A stretch of DNA of 6,809 nucleotides. Source: an uncultured bacterium (lineage in GTDB: Bacteria; Verrucomicrobiota; Kiritimatiellia; RFP12; UBA1067). Under the pieces are notes generated by a model. It worked only from the letters and a program-made list of their open reading frames with translations. It made no database searches and had not been told where the DNA came from. The stretch covers positions 1 to 6,809 of the forward strand of contig CACYEO010000112.1 of assembly GCA_902773475.1 (NCBI GenBank), in the 5' to 3' direction. Positions 1-4,392 of the stretch are shown here, in pieces (positions within the stretch are counted from its first letter, which is position 1; the number at the start of each line of letters is the position of its first letter). The position numbers and the translations under genes were made by a program.

Positions 1-57
1 AACGCATTAAAAGCCGATTCTTCCCCTTTGGGGCCCCTGAATCGTTTTTAATGCGTT
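1..57. repeat. Imperfect palindrome 1 (hairpin with ACGCATTAAAA arms), possible bidirectional terminator
   Basis: The left arm at 1-20 and the right arm at 39-57 are complementary along their whole length except for an internal loop where GC at 13-14 faces a single T at 45. A 12-bp outer stem (AACGCATTAAAA) and a 6-bp inner stem (CGATTC) result. The 18-nt apical region contains a small CCCC-TTT-GGGG stem at 23-33. The inner stem is followed on the plus strand by five Ts (45-49), and on the minus strand by four Ts after GGC, so it could end transcription in both directions, for example of a gene lying left of the window. The same outer arm recurs in the hairpin at 161-223. The window begins inside the arm, so the CC seen at the start of palindrome 2 may be cut off here. 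The pairing is seen directly; the terminator role is inferred. Confidence 0.7.
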
Positions 58-160
58 GGAAACGTCTCAGCAACCAACAACCAGCAGTTCAGCGTTCAGT
101 GGGAAGAGACCGAAAACCTCCTCTCTACTGGCTGTTGCGCTGCTGGCTGCTGGAGCACTT
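58..160. other. Non-coding spacer between the two palindromes, itself able to fold
   Basis: These 103 bases carry no believable gene. They differ in texture from the flanking genes: rich in CAAC/CAGCAG on the left and CTGGCTG/CTGCTGG on the right. CCAGCAG at 81-87 is the reverse complement of CTGCTGG, present at both 140-146 and 147-153. CAACCAGCAG (78-87) pairs with 140-149 with one mismatch. TTCAG is repeated at 88-92 and 95-99. A structured RNA, or the core of a small non-autonomous repeat element bounded by the two palindromes, are both possible. I do not recognise an RNA family. Confidence 0.35.
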
Positions 161-223
161 CCAACGCATCAAAAATTCGTTCTACCTCGCGTCAGCGGAG
201 AGAAGGAATTTTTGATGCGTTGG
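161..223. repeat. Perfect 18-bp inverted repeat, palindrome 2
   Basis: CCAACGCATCAAAAATTC at 161-178 is exactly complementary to 206-223, an 18-bp perfect stem around a 27-nt apical region (179-205). The stem probably continues after one G:G mismatch, because TTCT at 180-183 pairs with AGAA at 201-204. The outer 11 bases match the arms of palindrome 1 except for C instead of T in the ACGCATYAAAA core. The T5 tract lies inside the stem, so it resembles the A-tract/stem/T-tract form of a bidirectional terminator more than a classic GC-stem terminator. It lies upstream of the likely promoter for the flavoprotein gene, so it should not be in that mRNA. It could insulate that gene or be a copy of a dispersed genomic repeat. 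Confidence 0.85.
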
Positions 224-252
224 CCGTACGCGCGCCGGCCGCCGCCCCCAGA

Positions 253-290
253 TTGACATGCAGGCGCGGAGATTTGCTAAACTTCCCGCC
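253..290 (+). promoter_or_regulatory. Likely promoter with extended -10, probably giving a leaderless transcript
   Basis: TTGACA at 253-258 is a perfect -35 hexamer. Downstream, TGCTAAACT at 275-283 fits an extended -10 (TGn plus TAAACT, four of six consensus bases). The spacing to TAAACT is 19 bp, longer than ideal; the alternative hexamer GCTAAA at 276-281 gives 17 bp. Transcription from either would begin about 288-291, at or next to the ATG at 291, which has no Shine-Dalgarno sequence in the usual place. The same TTTGCTAAA(A/C)T box lies 6 nt before the ATG of the minus-strand lead gene, which supports reading it as a real promoter element. Confidence 0.55.
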
Positions 291-2162
291 ATGGAGACAA
301 CAGACCGCCAGACAATGGAAACCGACATCGCCGTGGCAGGCTTCGGGCCTGCGGCGGCGGGCTTTCTCGCGACTCTCGCGCCGGAGCTCGCGAAAACGAA
401 AGAAGACGGCACGCCGCTTCTGCAGTCGTCCGCCATGCCGGGAATGCCGCTGCAGGTGCTTTGCTACGAGCGCGCCGACGACACGGGCTTCGGCGTTTCC
501 GGCATAGTGACGCGCGCGGAATCGATCAGGAAATCGTTCCCGGATCTCGACCTCGCGAAGGAAATACCCAATTCCGTCGAGGTGAAAAAAGAGAAGCTCG
601 CGTATCTTTTCGACCACCTGGGATGTTCGCGTCGGACGTCCGGCACGAAGTTCATGGACGCATGTTTCCGCATGGGCGGGCTTTTCATGCGCCGCGGGCC
701 TTCCGCGCGCGAACTGCCGTTCATCCCGCGCTTCATGGAAAAACGCCCCGGGCTGGTTTTGAACATGGGCGCTTTCATGGGCTGGTGCGCGGAGAGGCTG
801 ATGGCCTCCGGCACGGTTCAGATATGGCCGGGGCAGCCTGTCGCCGGGCCGATTTTCGAAGACGAAAGGGTCGCTGGAATAAGACTCGCCGACCAGGGCG
901 TGGACAAGGAAGGAAACCCCGTCGAAGGGATGTTCATGCCGGGCATGGACGTCAAAGCCGCGCTTACCGTTGTCGCGGACGGACCCGTCGGAGCCGTCGG
1001 GCGCGCGATAGAGGCGCGTTTCGGCCTGCCGCCCGGATGCGTCCGCCACGACTGGGCCGTCGGGATGAAGGCCGTGGTGCAGCTGCCTGAATCGTGTACG
1101 CTCGAGCCGGGAACTGTCTTGCACACGCTTGGATTCCCCGAGCCGGAGATATTCGGCTTCTTCTATGTCGGGCCGCGGCGGACGGCGTCGATGGGCATAT
1201 TCGTCCCTTCGTGGATGGACACTCCGGTGCGCACCTCCTACAGATACCTCCAGCACTGGATGATGCACCCGTACATCTGGCGCCACATCGAAGGCGGCAC
1301 CCTGCTGTCCTGGGGCGCAAAGTCCCTCCAGGAGTCCGGACTGGACGGAGAACCTTTCCTCGCGGGCGACGGCTACGCGCGCATCGGCGAAGGTTCCGGA
1401 TCGACGAACTGTCTTACGAATTCCGGCGTGGACGAAGCGTGGGAGACCGGCGTGATGCTCGCGAAAGCGGTGATTTCGCTCGCCAAGGCCGGCAAGCCGT
1501 TCACGAAGGAAAACCTCGAAGAGGAATACGTAAAGCCGCGAAACGCCTCGGCGCTGCGCAAAAACCTCGAAAAAGCCCGCAACGCGCGCCGCGGATTCAA
1601 CAAATCCTTCTTCCGCGGCATGATCGGCGAGGGACTCTGCGGCTACACGGGCGGCAGGCTCCACTTGAACACCGGATCGAAGCCGCCGGCGGCGCGCATA
1701 CCGAAGCTCGAAAAGGCGGTATTCCACAGAGTGCGCGACGAAAAGGCGCTCGCCGCCGCGATCGACGAGGCGAAAAAGGCGCGCCGCCCGCTGCACGACG
1801 CGGTGATGGACGCCGAAGGATGGCCGCAGATTCCGTTCGACGGCAAGCTTCTGATGTCGCACCAGGACGTGCTTCTCAAAGGCGGAAAGGTGCAGGCCGC
1901 GGCGGGATTCGCCGACCACGTGCGCTTCCGCGATCCCGCGGTCTGCGCTTCCTGCACGGAGCGCACATGCATCGAAATGTGCTCCGCGCAGGCGCTCATG
2001 CCGCCGGAGAATCCGCAGGATCCGCCGGCGTTCGACCGCGAAAAATGCGTACACTGCGGCGCGTGCATCTGGAACTGCTCCCGCTCCATGCCGGACGATC
2101 CGGAGAAGTCGAACATGGATTTCCGCGCCGGCTCCGGCGGTCTCCACTCCAACGAGAACTGA
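291..2162 (+). CDS. ETF-quinone oxidoreductase-like FAD/Fe-S flavoprotein (FixC/COG0644 superfamily)
   Basis: This 623-residue protein resembles electron-transfer-flavoprotein:quinone oxidoreductases, membrane-bound enzymes that pass electrons from reduced ETF through FAD and a 4Fe-4S cluster to quinone. Visible parts in order: an N-terminal Rossmann FAD motif GFGPAAAG (17-24); an acidic residue ending the second strand (E60); IWPGQPVAGPIF (178-189), then D-x-G-x-x-K-x-G-x-P as in ETF-QO; a second FAD motif with ADG (229-231); HWMMHPYIWRHIEGG (322-336), matching the conserved region of the quinone/membrane domain; and GDGYARIGEGSGSTN (359-373), the C-terminal FAD contact. The tail is ferredoxin-like, with Cys 552, 555, 560 and 564 (CxxCxxxxCxxxC) and Cys 586, 589, 592 and 596 (CxxCxxCxxxC), ending in a Gly-rich stretch like ETF-QO. 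Eight cysteines could hold two clusters where classical ETF-QO holds one. No ETF subunit genes lie in the window, so the electron donor is unknown; another reductase of the superfamily remains possible. The start at 291 was chosen because the promoter box abuts it. ATG 315 would still keep the whole FAD motif, and ATG 258 would overlap the -35. Confidence 0.85.
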   Translation: METTDRQTMETDIAVAGFGPAAAGFLATLAPELAKTKEDGTPLLQSSAMPGMPLQVLCYERADDTGFGVSGIVTRAESIRKSFPDLDLAKEIPNSVEVKKEKLAYLFDHLGCSRRTSGTKFMDACFRMGGLFMRRGPSARELPFIPRFMEKRPGLVLNMGAFMGWCAERLMASGTVQIWPGQPVAGPIFEDERVAGIRLADQGVDKEGNPVEGMFMPGMDVKAALTVVADGPVGAVGRAIEARFGLPPGCVRHDWAVGMKAVVQLPESCTLEPGTVLHTLGFPEPEIFGFFYVGPRRTASMGIFVPSWMDTPVRTSYRYLQHWMMHPYIWRHIEGGTLLSWGAKSLQESGLDGEPFLAGDGYARIGEGSGSTNCLTNSGVDEAWETGVMLAKAVISLAKAGKPFTKENLEEEYVKPRNASALRKNLEKARNARRGFNKSFFRGMIGEGLCGYTGGRLHLNTGSKPPAARIPKLEKAVFHRVRDEKALAAAIDEAKKARRPLHDAVMDAEGWPQIPFDGKLLMSHQDVLLKGGKVQAAAGFADHVRFRDPAVCASCTERTCIEMCSAQALMPPENPQDPPAFDREKCVHCGACIWNCSRSMPDDPEKSNMDFRAGSGGLHSNEN

Positions 2163-2175
2163 GGAGCCCCCCGCA

Positions 2176-2688
2176 ATGCGATTCCTCTTCGCAATTCCCC
2201 TTGCGGCCGCGTTCATCGCGTGCGGATGCGCTTCGGCGAAGCGCACGTCCATCGACTACGTGGACGACGACGGACGGCGCGCCACCGTCGAATTCGCGTA
2301 CGGCGACGGCGACACCGTGAAAACGCGTTTCAAGAACGCGCGCGGGGAAGAACAGGATTTCGTCTCGGACAAGCGCATCAGCGTGACGCTTTCGACCGGC
2401 GAATCGTTCTCCGCGCACCAGACGATGAGCGAAGTCGGCACCATGTACGTCTCGCGCGACAGCGAATGGATGTGCGTCTCGCTGGGGCTTTTCTGCTACA
2501 TTTCGCGCATGCTCCCGGACAAAAGCGGACACGCGATGTATTTCGCCGGGCAGGCCGTGGAAGGAGCGCGCGAAAAGTCCTCGCGCGAAGGCTCGCATTT
2601 CCACTGGGGCGACGGCTCCGGAACCTCTAACGCCCCGCGCCGGAACGGCGCGCTGGAAAAGCCCGGCCGCGCCGGAACGCGACATTGA
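2176..2688 (+). CDS. Small predicted lipoprotein of unknown function
   Basis: I do not recognise a family for this 170-residue protein. It begins with a short export signal: Arg2, then a hydrophobic stretch to about residue 15, then ACGCAS. Either Cys16 (FIA-C) or Cys18 (ACG-C, followed by AS) could be the lipidated residue. The lipobox is not ideal but the layout is typical of a lipoprotein, so I expect it to be membrane-anchored outside the cytoplasm. The mature part is polar and looks beta-rich (about 25-95), with two further cysteines (100 and 107) around a short hydrophobic patch. The last ~20 residues are low-complexity and basic and may be read-through of former non-coding sequence. 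A GAGGAG Shine-Dalgarno site (2161-2166) overlaps the stop of the preceding flavoprotein gene and lies 9 nt before the ATG. With 13 nt between the genes, co-transcription is very likely. Confidence 0.75.
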   Translation: MRFLFAIPLAAAFIACGCASAKRTSIDYVDDDGRRATVEFAYGDGDTVKTRFKNARGEEQDFVSDKRISVTLSTGESFSAHQTMSEVGTMYVSRDSEWMCVSLGLFCYISRMLPDKSGHAMYFAGQAVEGAREKSSREGSHFHWGDGSGTSNAPRRNGALEKPGRAGTRH

Positions 2689-2689
2689 A

Positions 2690-3439
2690 ATGAATCCGCT
2701 CGACAACATACGCATAGTGCTGGTTGGAACGCTGTACTCGGGCAATGTAGGCTCGTGCTGCCGCGCCATGGCGAACATGGGGATTTCGAAACTGCGCCTC
2801 GCCGCGCCGGACATACAGGATCCCGACTTCCGCGAAGCGGTGAAACTCGCCGTGCACGCGACGGACATACTCGACGCGCGCGAAACGTTTACAACGTTCG
2901 AAGAGGCCGTCGCGGACTGCGTGGCCGTCGCCGGGACGACCGCCCGCGGCGGACTTTACAGGCAGCATGTGAAGACGCCGCGCGAAACCGCGCCTGAACT
3001 CCTGGAACTGGCCGCGCAAGGCCCGGTGGCGATAGTCTTCGGCAGGGAGGACAAAGGACTCCTCAACGAGGAAGTCGCGCAATGCACGCACCTTGTCCGC
3101 ATCCCGGTGGCGGAAGGCTACACTTCCATAAACCTTTCGCAGGCCGTGATGATAACCGCGTACGAACTTTTCGCGGCGTCGGGCGTCTACGTTCCGCCGC
3201 ACGAAAAGGCGCCTCTCGCGCCGCAGGGCCAGAAAGAGCAGATGTACGCGCAGTGGCGCGACATGCTCCAGACGATCGGCTTCATGGACGACAAGCAGTC
3301 CGACCACATGATGCAGGGCATCCACCGGGTGTTTTCGCGCGGCGTCCGCACGCGCGACGACGCGGCGATAATGCTAGGCGTGGCGCGCCAGGCGCGCTGG
3401 GCGGCGGCAAACCTGCCCGCCGCGCCGCGGGAATCCTGA
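2690..3439 (+). CDS. trmJ: SPOUT-class RNA 2'-O-methyltransferase, TrmJ-like (tRNA Cm32/Um32)
   Basis: The 249-residue product has the three SpoU/SPOUT motifs in the TrmJ arrangement. Motif 1 is SGNVGSCCRAMANMG (17-31), with the key Asn19 and Arg25. Motif 2 is FGREDKGL (117-124), at the S-adenosylmethionine-binding trefoil knot. Motif 3 is IPVAEGYTSINLSQAV (138-153), closing the knot. A C-terminal helical extension (about 200-235, with GIHRVFSRG and a following DDAAIMLG segment) is the part that separates TrmJ from shorter SpoU enzymes. The length is close to the 246 residues of E. coli TrmJ. Such enzymes act in the cytoplasm and methylate the ribose at position 32 of the tRNA anticodon loop. 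The target here is inferred from family; a related SpoU specificity is possible. The ATG lies one base after the stop of the lipoprotein gene and lacks a good Shine-Dalgarno site, suggesting coupled translation as the third gene of the operon. Confidence 0.88.
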   Translation: MNPLDNIRIVLVGTLYSGNVGSCCRAMANMGISKLRLAAPDIQDPDFREAVKLAVHATDILDARETFTTFEEAVADCVAVAGTTARGGLYRQHVKTPRETAPELLELAAQGPVAIVFGREDKGLLNEEVAQCTHLVRIPVAEGYTSINLSQAVMITAYELFAASGVYVPPHEKAPLAPQGQKEQMYAQWRDMLQTIGFMDDKQSDHMMQGIHRVFSRGVRTRDDAAIMLGVARQARWAAANLPAAPRES

Positions 3440-3440
3440 A

Positions 3441-4370
3441 CTATTTCTCGGGAACGGACTGGATCCCGGCGCAAAGCTCCCGGCTCTCGCCCGGCTTTAT
3501 CTCCACCGCGTCTTCGCGGAAGAGCGTAGCCGGCTCCACGCACACGAAACTCTTCCAGTCGTCCGGCGCGAGATTCTCGAACCGGCCTTCTTCGACCGGG
3601 CCGGGATTCCACACTACGAGTTTCCCGTTGCCGCGCGACACCACGGCTATCGCCCGGCGCAGGCCGGGATCTATCAAAGCAAATTCGTTCTTGGACGGTT
3701 TGAACACATGGTTCACGTCTTCCGTCACGGCCAGATCGCCGGTCTGGACGTGCTCCGACATGTCGCGCGCGTCCACGTAGTCGCATCCGGCCACCCCGCG
3801 GACGGTCGTCGCATCGCGGTCTTTCACCAGAAAATACGGATGCAGGCCTTCGGTGATCTTGAACGGCGCGTCCCCGGTGTTCGTGGTTTTCAGCGACAGG
3901 TTCAATTTCATCGTCACGGAAATCCTGAACTCCAGATCGAAACCGTGCGGCCAGATGCGGCGGGTGGCTTCGCTGTCGCGCAGCCCCAGGACGAGCGCCG
4001 ACTCGTCTTCGCTGTATTCGCTGGATCTGACGTTCCACACGCTCGTCCGCGCGAAACCGTGGGCTTTCGAACCCGGCTCTCCGCAGGCCCCGAACCACGG
4101 CCAGCAGACGGGGATGCCGCCGCGTATCGCCGTTCCGGGGCGGTAGTCGGTCAGTTTCGACATGAACAGCACCGGCAGGTTCCCGGTGGGCCTGTACGCG
4201 AGCGTGTGCGCGCCGTAAAGCGAAATTTCGGCAGTCCCGTATTTGTTCGCGAGCGCCACGAACGGATGCCCGGTCGGCGACGGGCGGAATACTATCCGGC
4301 CCGGCGCTCCGTAGCGTCTGTTCAGTTCTTCAACGTCGGCGTTGACAGGGACTTCTGGAATTCCGGACAT
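3441..4370 (-). CDS. D-hexose-6-phosphate mutarotase-like protein (aldose 1-epimerase superfamily, YeaD type)
   Basis: This 309-residue cytoplasmic protein matches hexose-6-phosphate mutarotases, which interconvert the alpha and beta anomers of sugar phosphates such as glucose 6-phosphate. The family signatures are present in order: IRGGIPVCWPWFG (82-94), KAHGFARTSVW (102-112), EGLHPYFLV (174-182) and FVCVEPA (275-281). By analogy with characterised members, His104 and His177 would bind or protonate the sugar ring, Glu279 would be the general base, and Arg83 and Arg108 would hold the phosphate. There is no signal peptide. The length is slightly above the roughly 294 residues of E. coli YeaD, from a short N-terminal extension. 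It is the second gene of the minus-strand pair, 22 nt after the EF-hand membrane protein, with its own strong Shine-Dalgarno site. Its stop is separated from the trmJ-like stop by one base. Exact sugar specificity cannot be read from the sequence. Confidence 0.88.
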   Translation of the reverse strand: MSGIPEVPVNADVEELNRRYGAPGRIVFRPSPTGHPFVALANKYGTAEISLYGAHTLAYRPTGNLPVLFMSKLTDYRPGTAIRGGIPVCWPWFGACGEPGSKAHGFARTSVWNVRSSEYSEDESALVLGLRDSEATRRIWPHGFDLEFRISVTMKLNLSLKTTNTGDAPFKITEGLHPYFLVKDRDATTVRGVAGCDYVDARDMSEHVQTGDLAVTEDVNHVFKPSKNEFALIDPGLRRAIAVVSRGNGKLVVWNPGPVEEGRFENLAPDDWKSFVCVEPATLFREDAVEIKPGESRELCAGIQSVPEK

Positions 4371-4376
4371 GGCGCG

Positions 4377-4385
4377 TTCCTCCCC
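4377..4385 (-). promoter_or_regulatory. Shine-Dalgarno site of the mutarotase gene
   Basis: Read on the minus strand, GGGGAGGAA lies 8 nt (counted from the GGAGG core) before the ATG at 4370. It fixes this start and shows that the organism does use Shine-Dalgarno initiation for downstream operon genes, in contrast to the two lead genes, which have none. Confidence 0.75.
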
Positions 4386-4392
4386 GGGCGGT

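Noticed and set aside
1..223. The two palindromes as integron attC sites bounding a small cassette
   Set aside because: Lengths (57 and 63 nt) and the AAC/GTT ends are suggestive, but the R boxes do not fit RYYYAAC/GTTRRRY, palindrome 2 is perfectly paired without the unpaired spacers and extrahelical bases typical of attC, and no integrase or cassette gene is present.
1..223. CRISPR array
   Set aside because: Only paired inverted arms are present, without regularly spaced direct repeats of constant length, and there are no cas genes.
161..223. Riboswitch or attenuator controlling the flavoprotein gene
   Set aside because: The likely promoter (253-283) lies downstream of this hairpin, so the hairpin should not be in the mRNA leader.
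56..256. A 66-residue frame in the left intergenic region
   Set aside because: It starts in the arm of palindrome 1 and reads straight through palindrome 2, has no ribosome-binding site, and its hydrophobic stretch comes from the CTG-rich spacer.
192..2252. A 686-residue open frame antisense to the flavoprotein gene
   Set aside because: It mirrors the codon pattern of the real gene in GC-rich DNA, is rich in Arg/His/Ala/Gly, and shows no domain. The plus-strand frame has clear FAD and Fe-S motifs. It also runs through palindrome 2.
1094..2320. A 408-residue frame overlapping the flavoprotein on the same strand
   Set aside because: Out-of-frame shadow with Arg-rich low-information sequence and no motif.
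3187..4098. A 303-residue minus-strand frame spanning the convergent junction
   Set aside because: It crosses both the trmJ-like and mutarotase genes in a different frame, is Arg-rich and lacks motifs, while both overlapped genes have clear family signatures.
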